Shown here one piece after another: positions 52,263 to 60,924 of a DNA stretch of 64,000 bases. Location: NCBI RefSeq assembly GCF_030209355.1, contig NZ_JARVSF010000019.1, forward strand, positions 62,001 to 126,000, in the 5' to 3' direction. Each line of letters begins with the position of its first letter. The stretch's first letter is position 1. The notes under the pieces were generated by a model, which did not search any database, was not told the origin of the DNA, and worked only from the letters and a program-made list of their open reading frames with translations. The position numbers were made by a program, and so were the translations under genes. Origin of the DNA: Pseudarthrobacter sp. fls2-241-R2A-127 (GTDB lineage: Bacteria > Actinomycetota > Actinomycetes > Actinomycetales > Micrococcaceae).

Positions 52263-53477
52263 ATGCCTGTTGGCCTGATAGCCCTCGCCCTCGGCGGCTT
52301 CGGAATAGGACTCACCGAATTTGTCATCGCCGGCCTCCTTCCGCAGGTGGCAGCAGATTTCGGCGTCAGCGAGGCCTCCGCCGGATGGTTCATTTCCGGC
52401 TACGCTCTCGCGGTGGTGGTGGGCGCGCTCGGCCTTACCGCCGCCGTGACGAGGCTCGAGCGCAAGCCGGTGCTTGCGGCCCTGCTGGTCCTGTTCATCG
52501 CAGGAAACCTGCTTTCCGCCACCGCGGGCGGCTACTGGCCCATGATGCTGGGCCGGATCATTGCAGCCCTTTCGCATGGTGCTTTCTTCGGAATCGGAGC
52601 CGTGGTGGCCGCAGGCATGGTGCCGCCCAGCAAGAAGGCCGGTGCCATCGCGCTGATGTTCACCGGACTCACTGCCGCCAATGTCTTGGGGGTCCCGTTC
52701 GGCACGCTCCTGGGCCAGGCGGCCGGGTGGCGCGCCACGTTCTGGGCCATCACCGTTATTGGGGTGGTGGCGCTCGCCGGCATCCTTGCACTCGTGCCCC
52801 GGCAGGCCGGTGAGGCCGACAAGGCGGGGAGCCTGCGCTCCGAGCTGCGCGCCTTCCGCTCCGGGCAGGTATGGCTGTCCATCGTGGTGACCATCCTTGG
52901 CTTCGGCGGCATGTTCGGCGCGTTCACCTACATCGCCTACACCCTGACCGAGGTGTCCGGCTTCGCGGCCTCCACCGTGCCATGGCTGCTCATTGTCTTC
53001 GGCGTTGGCCTCTTCGCCGGCAACACGCTGGGCGGCAAGGCCGCCGACCGGAACGTGGACCGCACGCTCCTGGTCGTGCTTGCCATCCTGTCCGTGGTCC
53101 TGGTGGCCTTTGCCCTCACCGCTGCCAACCCGGTGCTCACCGTTGTTTCACTGGTCCTGATGGGCGGCTTCGGCTTCGCCACCGTTCCCGGGCTGCAGAT
53201 GCGGGTCATGAAGGACGCCCCCGGCGCTCCCACGCTTGCCTCCGGTGCCAATATTGGTGCCTTCAACGTAGGCAATGCCCTGGGTGCCTGGCTGGGCGGG
53301 GTCACCATCACCGCTGGATTCGGCTACACGTCGCCCATCTGGGCCGGGGCCGTCATCACCCTGGCCGGCGTCGCCGTCATGGGCTTCGCAGCGGCCCGCG
53401 CTAAGCGCGCCGGACGTGCCGAGCGCACCGGAAACGCCGCGCAGGCCCAGCCGGAACCGGAGCTGGCCGGCCGCTAG
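52263..53477 (+). CDS. MFS transporter, drug:H+ antiporter-1 (AraJ/arabinose-efflux-like)
   Basis: A 404-residue 12-helix permease: LALGGFGIGLTEFVIAGLLP in helix 1 is characteristic of the AraJ/YdhP/CmlR group; GRIIAALSHGAFFGIGAVVAA in helix 4; NIGAFNVGNALGAWLGGVTI in helix 11. Members export sugars or drugs such as chloramphenicol. ATG 52263 has AAAGGAGC upstream; the longer frame would start within the operator. Regulated by the divergent MarR. It converges with the LacI gene, sharing 4 bp. Confidence 0.9.
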   Translation: MPVGLIALALGGFGIGLTEFVIAGLLPQVAADFGVSEASAGWFISGYALAVVVGALGLTAAVTRLERKPVLAALLVLFIAGNLLSATAGGYWPMMLGRIIAALSHGAFFGIGAVVAAGMVPPSKKAGAIALMFTGLTAANVLGVPFGTLLGQAAGWRATFWAITVIGVVALAGILALVPRQAGEADKAGSLRSELRAFRSGQVWLSIVVTILGFGGMFGAFTYIAYTLTEVSGFAASTVPWLLIVFGVGLFAGNTLGGKAADRNVDRTLLVVLAILSVVLVAFALTAANPVLTVVSLVLMGGFGFATVPGLQMRVMKDAPGAPTLASGANIGAFNVGNALGAWLGGVTITAGFGYTSPIWAGAVITLAGVAVMGFAAARAKRAGRAERTGNAAQAQPEPELAGR

Positions 53478-54490
53478 GCGGCCGGATCCGAGGAGCGGCG
53501 CACCATCAGGGCCGGGTCGAGTTTGCGGGTTACACCCGGCCCGGCCGTCCCCGCAAGCCGGTCCAGCATGGTGTGCGCCGCCAGCCTGCCGAGCTCTCCG
53601 GCATGCTGGTCGATGGAAGTCAGTCCGATCAGGGGGGAAGCGGCAACCTCGATGTTGTCGCAGCCAACCACCGCCACATCCCCGGGGGCGGACAGTCCAC
53701 GGTCCGCCAGGGCTTCCATGATCCCGATGGCGGTCAGGTCGTTATGCGCAAAGATTGCCGTGGGCAGGGTGGTGCCGGAGTCCAGGAATCCTTCCATGAC
53801 GGCCCGGCCCCCGCGCTCGGTCATATCGCTGTGGACCAGCTGCGGCTCCAGCCCAAACTGCTGCATGGCGTGCAGGTACCCATTGCGGCGGTCCGTATAG
53901 GGAAGCCAGTCCGAGATATCGAAGTGCGCGATCCGCCGGTGCCCCAGTTGGTACAGGTGCTCCACCGCGAGCGCACCGGAACGGAAGTCGTCCGTCAGGA
54001 CGGAATCGACGCCGTCGGCCTCCATCTCCCGGGTGATGACGACGGCGGGCGTACCGCGCAGGGCCCCGGCCAGTTCCTCCGAGGTGCCCGTGTAGCCGGC
54101 CAGCAGGACACCGTCCACGCGCAGGTCCACGAAGGACCGGACGGCCTCCAGCTCCGTCCCGGGATCAGCGGAGCCGACGGCGACCATCACCTGGTTGCCG
54201 CTGCCCGCCAAACCTTGGGTGAGGCCGTCGTAGATGTCTGCGAAGACCGAGTTGTGCAGGTCCAGGAAGAGGACGCCCAGGGTGCTGGTACGGTGGCTTG
54301 CCAGGCGGCTGGCCAGCCTGTTGGGGGAGTAGCCCAGGGCGGCGGCGCTTTCCAGCACGGCCGTCCGCTTGGCGGGGGATACCTTGGGTGAATCGCGCAT
54401 CACCAGCGACACCAGGGCGCGGCTTACGCCGGCCTCGCGGGCCACGTCCTCCATGGTCACTGACCGCAGCGAAGGGGAAGTCTGTCTCAC
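53474..54490 (-). CDS. LacI family transcriptional regulator
   Basis: A 338-residue LacI/GalR repressor: HTH with hinge TMEDVAREAGVSRALVSLVM, then GYSPNRLASRLAS, and a periplasmic-binding-like effector domain (TLGVLFLDLHNSVFADIYDG, VVGCDNIEVAASPLIGLTSI). The effector is likely a sugar or polyol. The start is GTG 54490 with a CATAGT box about 8 nt upstream (leaderless). It sits inside the iol region; a perfect LacI-type palindrome in the transporter promoter at 56412 is its best candidate target. Confidence 0.88.
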   Translation of the reverse strand: MRQTSPSLRSVTMEDVAREAGVSRALVSLVMRDSPKVSPAKRTAVLESAAALGYSPNRLASRLASHRTSTLGVLFLDLHNSVFADIYDGLTQGLAGSGNQVMVAVGSADPGTELEAVRSFVDLRVDGVLLAGYTGTSEELAGALRGTPAVVITREMEADGVDSVLTDDFRSGALAVEHLYQLGHRRIAHFDISDWLPYTDRRNGYLHAMQQFGLEPQLVHSDMTERGGRAVMEGFLDSGTTLPTAIFAHNDLTAIGIMEALADRGLSAPGDVAVVGCDNIEVAASPLIGLTSIDQHAGELGRLAAHTMLDRLAGTAGPGVTRKLDPALMVRRSSDPAA

Positions 54491-54545
54491 AAGACACCAC
54501 TATGCCAGCCGGCCGCCGCGGCCCCGCCTGCCTGCCGTGCCAGTG

Positions 54546-55439
54546 TCAGGCGCCGAACGGCAGCCGGGGATCGATGGCCTGGCTCTCCCAGGTCTGCCGG
54601 ACCCAGCCGTGGTGCGGGTCGTCGCTGATCAGCCACTCCCGCACGGGGCCGGGACCGGCCATGACGTTCAGGTAGTAGAGGTCGTATCCCGGCGCAGCCA
54701 TGGCGGGGCCGTGCCAGCCGTAGGGCACCAGGACAACGTCGCCGGTGCGGACCTCGGCGGAGACATCGATGGGCCGCTCGTCCGAGGCGTAGACGCGCTG
54801 GTAGCCAATGGCATCGGCCTCGGCCGGTCCCGCGCCGTCGGCCGCTACCTGTGTTTCGAAGTAGTAGATCTCCTCGAGGGAGGTCTCCCCGTCCTTCTCT
54901 TCGTCATGCTTGTGCGGAGGGTAGGAGGACCAGTTGCCGGCCGGGGTGAGCACCTCGCAGACGATGAACCGGTCGGCCTCAAGCGCTGCCGGCGTGCCGA
55001 AGTTGTGGACCTGGCGCGAACAGTTGCCCGCCCCGCGCAGTTCCACCGGGGTTTCAGCGGCGGGCACCAGCCTGGTGGGGTACGACGCCTGGGCAGGCGC
55101 GGTGGCGACGGCGACCCGGCCGCCGTCGGAAGAGCTGATGCTGACGGTGCGTCCTGTGCCTGAGTAGAGCACGTCCGAGGGGCCGGAGAAGACGGAGGTG
55201 CGGCCGGTCAGGGGGTAGTCCGTCCCGTCCACGGTGACGGTGAAGGACCCGTTGAGGGGGACCACAATGCGTTCCTCGTCCGCGGCGGGAAGGTCGACGG
55301 CGGCGCCCGCCGGCAAGGTGGCGACCTTCAGTCCGGTGTGTGCCCAGCCTTCAACGGAGAGGGCCGAATCGGAGGTGCCGATCGAAATGTCCCAGCTGCC
55401 GTCCGTGGCTGTGCCCAGGGGATAGACCCAGTTGGTCAT
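54546..55439 (-). CDS. iolB: 5-deoxy-glucuronate isomerase
   Basis: A 297-residue bicupin isomerase converting 5-deoxy-glucuronate to 2-deoxy-5-keto-gluconate, between IolD and IolC in the pathway. Cupin metal motifs are in SSYPPHKHDEEKDGETSLEE and VPYGWHGPAMAAPGYDLYYL. It is transcribed opposite to the main iol operon, 16 bp downstream of the GntR regulator gene. With it all myo-inositol steps to DHAP and acetyl-CoA are encoded. Confidence 0.95.
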   Translation of the reverse strand: MTNWVYPLGTATDGSWDISIGTSDSALSVEGWAHTGLKVATLPAGAAVDLPAADEERIVVPLNGSFTVTVDGTDYPLTGRTSVFSGPSDVLYSGTGRTVSISSSDGGRVAVATAPAQASYPTRLVPAAETPVELRGAGNCSRQVHNFGTPAALEADRFIVCEVLTPAGNWSSYPPHKHDEEKDGETSLEEIYYFETQVAADGAGPAEADAIGYQRVYASDERPIDVSAEVRTGDVVLVPYGWHGPAMAAPGYDLYYLNVMAGPGPVREWLISDDPHHGWVRQTWESQAIDPRLPFGA

Positions 55440-55455
55440 GGAGTGGTCCTTTGCG

Positions 55456-56196
55456 CTAGCGCTGTACGAGGGTCATTTCAAAGCTGTAGGAATCGGCCCG
55501 GTAGACGTGGTGGCCGGTTTCGACGCGGCGGCCGGTATCGTCCGTGGCCGTGCGTTCCATGGTGACCAGTGCGGACCCGGCGGCGGTGTCAAGCATGGAC
55601 GCCTGGTAGTCATTGGCATTGACGGCGCCGATGCGCTGGTTGGCCAGCCGGAAATTCACTCCGCCGCGGCGGAGGATCGAGTAGAGGCCTTCTGCGCCCA
55701 GCATGGCCTCATCCATGTCGGCGATGTCGTCGCGCACCCAGTTCTCCATCAGGGCCAGGGGTTTGCCGCCCACCCGCCGCAGCCTGGTGAAGTGGTAGAC
55801 CTTGGATCCCGCGGGGAGCTGCAGTGTGGTGAGGGTGGCTTCGTCTGCCTCCACGTGGGAGAAGCTGAGGACCTCGGTGGTGGGCTTCTTCCCGTTGTTG
55901 GTGAGGTCGTCGTAGAGGCTTGAGAGCTCCAGCGGACGGCGTACCTGGCTGGAAACCACCTGTGTTCCTACACCACGCTTGCGCACCAGCAGTCCGGAAC
56001 GCACCAGTTCGTCCATCGCCTTGCGCATGGTTGGCCGGGAGAGGTTGAGCTGGGCGGCCAGGTCGATTTCGTTGTCTAGCCGGCTGCCGGGTTCGAGCAC
56101 TCCGCTGTAGATTGCGGCTTCGATCCCTTGGACCACTTGGTGGTACAGGGGCACGGGGGAGGAACGGTCGATGCTCAGTCCCAGGTTGTTCGCCAC
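55456..56196 (-). CDS. GntR family regulator, HutC/UTRA subfamily; likely inositol regulator (IolR-type)
   Basis: A 246-residue regulator: winged HTH (PLYHQVVQGIEAAIYSGVLE, LNLSRPTMRKAMDELVRSGL) and a C-terminal UTRA effector domain (KVYHFTRLRRVGGKPLALME, ETGHHVYRADSYSFEMTLVQ). It is cotranscribed with iolB and divergent from a sugar porter. Corynebacterial IolR is also of GntR type, and sequences similar to its consensus occur before this gene, the porter gene, iolC and the tautomerase gene. Effector identity is unproven. Confidence 0.87.
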   Translation of the reverse strand: MANNLGLSIDRSSPVPLYHQVVQGIEAAIYSGVLEPGSRLDNEIDLAAQLNLSRPTMRKAMDELVRSGLLVRKRGVGTQVVSSQVRRPLELSSLYDDLTNNGKKPTTEVLSFSHVEADEATLTTLQLPAGSKVYHFTRLRRVGGKPLALMENWVRDDIADMDEAMLGAEGLYSILRRGGVNFRLANQRIGAVNANDYQASMLDTAAGSALVTMERTATDDTGRRVETGHHVYRADSYSFEMTLVQR

Positions 56197-56280
56197 GGTG
56201 CGTTCCCTCGTCGTTGGTATCTGCCCGGCAGTCCGGTCCGGTCAGACGTGCTGCCGGCCCATAAGCCGATATATGTTCGC

Positions 56281-56388
56281 TTGATAGGACATACTTTCTT
56301 CCTCGATCGTAGCAGGCGACTTCCCTGGGTCAAGGGACTGCGTCCCGGCGTAGCGGAAAACGCCGCCAATAGTGAATGTTCTGACATT
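56281..56388. promoter_or_regulatory. IolR-like half-sites in the 297-bp divergent region
   Basis: TTGATAGGACATAC (56281-56294) resembles TTGACAGGACATTA before iolC. About 94 bp on, AATGT-TCTG-ACATT (56375-56388) includes TGTTCTGACA. Each matches 9 of 10 positions of the consensus KGWCHTRACA on one strand. The first is near the GntR/iolB promoter, the second just upstream of the porter promoter. Confidence 0.5.
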
Positions 56389-56399
56389 AGGACTTTCTA

Positions 56400-56429
56400 T
56401 TGACGCGAAAGAATTAGAGCGCTCTAATT
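56400..56429 (+). promoter_or_regulatory. Porter promoter with a perfect LacI-type operator
   Basis: TTGACG (56400-56405), a 17-bp spacer and TCTAAT (56423-56428). The 18-bp perfect palindrome AATTAGAGCGCTCTAATT (56412-56429), with central CG as in LacI/GalR operators, covers the spacer and the -10, a position that would block RNA polymerase. Confidence 0.8.
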
Positions 56430-56493
56430 GTCGTGGCACGCATCACATTCCCGGACCGGCCTGCCGGTCCCCGAGAGAATCTGAGAGGCAACA

Positions 56494-57912
56494 ATGCTGT
56501 TGCAAAAACAACCAACGGGCGCCACGGGTACCCGGCGCCGCGGATACCTGGCCCGGCTCACGGTCATCTCCACCCTGGGCGGCCTGCTCTTCGGCTATGA
56601 CACCGGCGTCATCTCCGGCGCCCTGCTGTACATGAACGACTCCCTCAACATGACCGCCGTCGAGGAAGCCACGGTGGTGAGCGCACTGCTGTTCCCGGGT
56701 GCCGCCGTCGGCGCCCTGACCGGTGGACGCATGGCGGACCGGCTGGGCCGCCGCGGCTCCCTGCTTGTCTGCGCCCTCCTGTTCCTGCTGGGTGCCCTGG
56801 GCTGCGCCCTGGCGCCGAACGTCTCCTTCATGATCGCCGCCCGCATCGTGCTGGGGCTGGGGGTCGGGGCCGCCGCCGTGACCTGCCCGCTGTACCTGGC
56901 GGAAATGGCGCCGGCCCATCTGCGCGGCCGGATGGTGACCATCAATGAACTCATGATCGTGACCGGCCAGATGCTCGCCTTCGCCATCAACGCACTCCTG
57001 GATGCCCTGATCCATGACAATGAGGTCTGGCGCACCATGCTGGGCATCGCCTCGATCCCGGCCCTCGCACTGCTCGCCGGCATGTTGATGCTTCCCGAGT
57101 CGCCGCGCTGGTACGCCATCCGCGGCCGCCTTGAGGACAGCCGCCGCGTCCTGGACCTCAGCCGCAGCCCGGAAGAGGCCGCCGCTGAATTCGAGGAAAT
57201 TGCCCTCGCGGCACGCACCGCCAAGGAAGAACGCGGCCACGCACTGCGCGACCTCCGCAACAACCCCTGGATGCGCCGCCTGCTGTGGATCGGTATTGGC
57301 CTGGCCGCCGTCCAGCAGGCCACCGGCATCAACACAGTCAACTACTACGCCCCCACCATCCTGGAGAAGAGCGGGCTCGGCGTCAGCGCCTCGCTTGTGG
57401 CTACCATCGGTGTCGGCGTGACCTCGGTGCTGATGACCATCCTGGGCATCTGGCTGCTCGGGTTCGTCGGACGCCGCAGGATGTTGGTCATCGGGTTCTC
57501 GGGCGTGGTGGGTTCCCAGGCGCTCCTGGCAATCGTCTTCCTCCTGCCCCAGTCGGACCTGGCCAGCTACACCATCCTTGCGGCCATGATGCTGTTCGTT
57601 GCCTTTGTCCAGTGCTTCATCGGCACCTGCGTCTGGCTCCTGCTCTCGGAAATGTTCCCGCTGGCCATCCGCGGCTTCGCCATGGGAATCGCGGTCTTTG
57701 CGCTGTGGACCGTAAACGCCGCTATTTCGTTCCTCTTCCCCATCGTGGTCAACGCCCTGGGATCGACGGGCACCTTCGGCCTGTTCGTCCTGGTCAACCT
57801 TGCGTCCCTGGCCTTCGTCATCAAATTCGTACCGGAAACCAAGGGGCACTCGCTTGAGGACCTGGAGGCGCACTTCCGTGACGGCTACGTGCCGGTGAGG
57901 GCCTCGGCTTAG
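56494..57912 (+). CDS. MFS sugar porter, second putative inositol/sugar importer
   Basis: A 472-residue 12-helix sugar porter: LGGLLFGYDTGVISGALLYM, GGRMADRLGRRGS, PESPRWYAIRG, QQATGINTVNYYAPTILEKS, PETKGHSLEDLEAHF. It is similar to the porter at 50147 but clearly diverged. The promoter carries a LacI-type palindrome and IolR-like sites, so it probably imports inositol or a related polyol under double control. ATG 56494 is preceded by GAGAGGC. Confidence 0.9.
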   Translation: MLLQKQPTGATGTRRRGYLARLTVISTLGGLLFGYDTGVISGALLYMNDSLNMTAVEEATVVSALLFPGAAVGALTGGRMADRLGRRGSLLVCALLFLLGALGCALAPNVSFMIAARIVLGLGVGAAAVTCPLYLAEMAPAHLRGRMVTINELMIVTGQMLAFAINALLDALIHDNEVWRTMLGIASIPALALLAGMLMLPESPRWYAIRGRLEDSRRVLDLSRSPEEAAAEFEEIALAARTAKEERGHALRDLRNNPWMRRLLWIGIGLAAVQQATGINTVNYYAPTILEKSGLGVSASLVATIGVGVTSVLMTILGIWLLGFVGRRRMLVIGFSGVVGSQALLAIVFLLPQSDLASYTILAAMMLFVAFVQCFIGTCVWLLLSEMFPLAIRGFAMGIAVFALWTVNAAISFLFPIVVNALGSTGTFGLFVLVNLASLAFVIKFVPETKGHSLEDLEAHFRDGYVPVRASA

Positions 57913-57934
57913 TATTTTTTCACGGGCCGGATCG

Positions 57935-57980
57935 GGCCCTTCCGGGAAAGACCGGAGGGGCCGGATCTGGCCCTGTTTTT
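57935..57980 (+). terminator. Intrinsic terminator after the second porter
   Basis: GGCCCTTCCGG (57935-57945) pairs with CCGGAGGGGCC (57952-57962) over 11 bp with one G-U; a small GGGCC/GGCCC hairpin and T5 (57976-57980) follow. Confidence 0.75.
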
Positions 57981-58032
57981 CGTGTGCTGTGCCCTAGGCT
58001 GGCTCCATGACCAGGAACGGAGGGCCGCAGCC

Positions 58033-59199
58033 GTGAATTTCGCCGGAAGCCTGGGCCCCCGTCCCCGCACCCTCGAAGTCCAGGACTTGGCCAGCTTTGA
58101 CCGGTTGGTTGCCGACGGTGCTGTCAACCTGCATGGCTGGCACGCCCAGTCCCTGGACCTCCGGGGGCGGGCTGCGGCCCTGAAGAGGGTCGATGTTGAG
58201 GGGGCCATGTTTCTTGGCTGCCTGTTCGACGACGGCATGGAGGCCAACCTCCGCAGCCGGGGCGCGCTGATCTTTCCCCGGCTCGAAGGCATCCCGTTCG
58301 ATCCCTACCGCGCCACACTGTATTCCCCGGCGGAGCTCTACGCCGGGCTGGCTGCGTCCCCCTATGAAGAACTGCCTGACGCCCGCATCTACCACTGGAG
58401 CATCCAGCCGGGCCAGCGCCACCGGGTTGATGCGACCCTGGCCTCCGCCCTGCACGACCACGCCATCGGCGATGCGCTCGATGAACTCATCCGGTCCGCA
58501 CCGTGGGACCGCAGGTCCATCGTCGGCGTGATGGGCGGACATGCTTCCCCGCGCGGGAGTGCGGACTTTGCCCAGGCGGTGCGGCTGGGCAGGCTGCTTG
58601 CCCGGGACGGCCATGTGGTGGCAACCGGCGGTGGGCCAGGCGCCATGGAAGCGGCCAACCTGGGTGCGTACTTGAGCGAGGCGTCCGACGACGACGTGCA
58701 GCGCGAGCTCACCGCGCTCGCCGCCGTCCCCGGGTTCCGGCCCTCGGTCTCGGCGTGGGCACGCGCGGCCGCCGCCGTCGTCGACCGCCACCCGGGCGGG
58801 ACGCCGTCCCTGGGGATCCCCACCTGGTTCTACGGGCATGAGCCGCCCAACTACTTCGCCACGCACATCGCGAAATACTTCGCCAACGCCATCCGCGAAG
58901 CCATCCTCCTGCAACTGTGCCACGGCGGCATCGTATTCCTCCCCGGAGCCGCGGGCACGGTCCAGGAGATCTTCCAGGACGCCTGCGAGAACTACTACGG
59001 TGCCCGGGAAAAAGTGGCTCCGATGGTGCTGGTGGGGCGCCGGCACTGGGAGCAGGAGTACCCGGCATGGCCCATGCTGGCCAGTCTTGCCGCGGGCCGC
59101 ACCATGGCGGACTACATCTTCCTGGTGGACACAGTGGAGGAAGCAGTGGAGGTCCTCCGACGCCGGAGGACCTCCACGGGGTGGGCAGGTGGTGGCTAG
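58033..59199 (+). CDS. LOG family protein (lysine decarboxylase-like Rossmann fold)
   Basis: A 388-residue protein. The C-terminal ~230 residues are the LOG/Rossmann domain: VGVMGGHASPRGSADFAQAV, VATGGGPGAMEAANLGAYLS, and FLPGAAGTVQEIFQDACENY in place of the canonical PGGxGTxxE. The N-terminal ~160 residues are an extension seen in longer actinobacterial members. LOG proteins hydrolyse nucleoside 5'-monophosphates, including cytokinin ribotides; this long type is uncharacterised. GTG 58033 is chosen because GGAGGG lies 9 nt upstream; the ATG at 58007 is out of frame. Confidence 0.82.
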   Translation: MNFAGSLGPRPRTLEVQDLASFDRLVADGAVNLHGWHAQSLDLRGRAAALKRVDVEGAMFLGCLFDDGMEANLRSRGALIFPRLEGIPFDPYRATLYSPAELYAGLAASPYEELPDARIYHWSIQPGQRHRVDATLASALHDHAIGDALDELIRSAPWDRRSIVGVMGGHASPRGSADFAQAVRLGRLLARDGHVVATGGGPGAMEAANLGAYLSEASDDDVQRELTALAAVPGFRPSVSAWARAAAAVVDRHPGGTPSLGIPTWFYGHEPPNYFATHIAKYFANAIREAILLQLCHGGIVFLPGAAGTVQEIFQDACENYYGAREKVAPMVLVGRRHWEQEYPAWPMLASLAAGRTMADYIFLVDTVEEAVEVLRRRRTSTGWAGGG

Positions 59200-60338
59200 C
59201 CCACCGCGGTGCCGAACAGCAGGCCCAGCAGGTACGTGATGGCAGCGGCACCCAGGCCGATGGCGAGCTGGCGCAGGCCGCGGGTGAGCGGGGACGTGCC
59301 GGACAGCAGGCCAACAGCGGCGCCGGTGGCCATGAGCGAGATCCCCACCAGGACACCTGCCACCACGAGGGCGGTGACTCCCGTCAGGCCGAACAAGAAC
59401 GGCAGGATGGGAACGATGGCGCCGGAGGCAAAGAAACAGAAGCTGGAGAGCGCGGCGCCCCATGCGGTGCCTACTGCTTCATGCTGGTCTGCTTCCTCGG
59501 GCAGCTCCGGCTGCAGCGACAGGCTCGGGTCGCAGTCGCAGGACAGCAGGCCCGTGCGCTCGGCCACCCGGTGTTCGGCAGCCTCCCGAGACATCCCGCG
59601 GGCCAGGTACACCAGCAGGAGTTCATTGTGTTCGAGGTCCAGCTTGGGAGCGACCGCCAGGGTGACCTGGGTGGGGCGCGTGGCTGCCAGCAGCTCCCGC
59701 TGGGAACGGACCGAGATGAACTCGCCGGCCCCCATGGACATGGCGCCGGCCAGGAGCCCGGCGATGCCGCTGAGCAGGACCACGCTGCTTGCTACTCCGG
59801 ACGCGGCCATGCCCATCACCAGCGAGAGGTTGCTGACCAGGCCGTCGTTGGCCCCGAAGACGGCGGCGCGGAACGTGCCGGCCAGGCGATTGCGGCCACG
59901 GGTTGCCAGCCCCCGGACCACTTCCTCATGGATCTGTTCGTCGGCCGCCATGGCCTCGGTGGCGTTGGGGTCCTTGGCGTAGGGGGAGCGGCCCTCCGCG
60001 CGCTGGGCCAGTGCCAGCACAAAGACGGAGCCGAAGTGCCGGGCCAGGAAGCCCAGGAACCGGCTCCGGGCGGACGCCCGTTTTGGCTTGCCCGCGTGCT
60101 CGCCCAGCAGGGCCAGCCAGTGCGCCTCGTGCCGGCCTTCAGCCTCGGCCAGGGCCAGCAGGATGGCCCGCTCTTCCCCTTCGCGGTTCTGCGCCAGGTC
60201 ACGGTAGACGGCGGCTTCCGCGCGCTCGTCGGCCAGGTACTGGCGCCACCGCTTGATGTTCGACGGCGAGGGCTGGCTTTGCGTGGTCGGGGCGCCCTCC
60301 GGGACGGCATGGGATTCGGACTGGGCGTGCTGCGACAC
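59196..60338 (-). CDS. Ferritin-like/VIT1-CCC1 family membrane protein (putative Fe/Mn transporter)
   Basis: About 380 residues. The N-terminal ~130 residues form a ferritin/rubrerythrin-like helical domain with ExxH motifs (YLADERAEAAVYRDLAQN, AEAEGRHEAHWLALLG, MAADEQIHEEVVRGLA). The VIT1/CCC1 membrane domain follows (FGANDGLVSNLSLVMGMAAS, MSMGAGEFISVRSQREL, then three C-terminal helices). Related proteins move Fe or Mn into a compartment or out of the cell. GTG 60338 was chosen for AGGAG 6-7 nt upstream; longer frames start further out with no ribosome site. Its stop overlaps that of the LOG gene. Confidence 0.87.
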   Translation of the reverse strand: MSQHAQSESHAVPEGAPTTQSQPSPSNIKRWRQYLADERAEAAVYRDLAQNREGEERAILLALAEAEGRHEAHWLALLGEHAGKPKRASARSRFLGFLARHFGSVFVLALAQRAEGRSPYAKDPNATEAMAADEQIHEEVVRGLATRGRNRLAGTFRAAVFGANDGLVSNLSLVMGMAASGVASSVVLLSGIAGLLAGAMSMGAGEFISVRSQRELLAATRPTQVTLAVAPKLDLEHNELLLVYLARGMSREAAEHRVAERTGLLSCDCDPSLSLQPELPEEADQHEAVGTAWGAALSSFCFFASGAIVPILPFLFGLTGVTALVVAGVLVGISLMATGAAVGLLSGTSPLTRGLRQLAIGLGAAAITYLLGLLFGTAVG

Positions 60339-60510
60339 TGGTACTCCTGGGCTTGGAAAGGGCATGGTTGCGGCGCCTTTGCCCTGCCAGCGTACTGCGA
60401 ATTTCCGTGGTTTTTTGGCTGGCAAACCTCGCTGGGGAGTTTCGGTTGACCGTAAAACCGCACCCCGCATTGGCTCAATTCCACGGCCTTACACGCTCCC
60501 GCCGGGGCCC

Positions 60511-60539
60511 TTGACCCTCTGCCCCGCCGGTGCTGTGAT
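60511..60539 (+). promoter_or_regulatory. Putative promoter of the small acidic protein gene
   Basis: TTGACC (60511-60516), 17 bp, TGTGAT (60534-60539), about 65 bp before the start codon. Confidence 0.45.
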
Positions 60540-60604
60540 GAAGGTGTGGCGCGGCCTGCGCCTTCCAGAAAGAGCACGCCAGGCGAATACACGGAGGTTG
60601 AATC

Positions 60605-60832
60605 ATGAGCACCACCGGACAGCACCCGGACATGCCGCACCTGGACGCCGTAGAAGCGGACCCCGCCTACGATTACGCCGAGGATGCACCGGTGGACGAC
60701 GCCGGCTGGGACGCGGAGGATGAATTCCTGGACCAGGAAGAGCCCGTGGTCCAGGCTCCGCAGATCGTCATCGACGCCGAGGACCGCGAAGTCCCGCTGG
60801 ATGACGACGAACTCCGCGGCGCAGGGGAGTAG
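60605..60832 (+). CDS. Small acidic protein, unknown function
   Basis: A 75-residue, strongly acidic protein (about 25 Asp/Glu, few basic residues), probably disordered: HLDAVEADPAYDYAEDAPVD, DDAGWDAEDEFLDQEEP, ending VPLDDDELRGAGE. CGGAGG 8 nt upstream, high GC3, its own promoter and a strong terminator support a real gene. No family is recognised. It could be a DNA mimic or binding partner of a basic protein, but nothing nearby supports that. Confidence 0.75.
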   Translation: MSTTGQHPDMPHLDAVEADPAYDYAEDAPVDDAGWDAEDEFLDQEEPVVQAPQIVIDAEDREVPLDDDELRGAGE

Positions 60833-60840
60833 GACTTACG

Positions 60841-60902
60841 ACGGCGGCGCCTTCTTTCGCGGTAAAGCGAAAGGAGGCGCCGTCGTCGTGCTCTATCTTT
60901 TT
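60841..60902 (+). terminator. Very strong intrinsic terminator
   Basis: A 20-bp stem (60841-60860 with 60867-60886, two G-T wobble positions) and a 6-nt loop GGTAAA, followed by CTCTATCTTTTT. It ends the small acidic gene and faces the convergent symporter gene. Confidence 0.9.
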
Positions 60903-60924
60903 GTGGGTCCTGCGACTCTTAGGC

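Noticed and set aside
58007..58032. ATG 58007 as start of the LOG-family gene
   Set aside because: It is out of frame with the LOG domain; GTG 58033 is in frame and follows GGAGGG.
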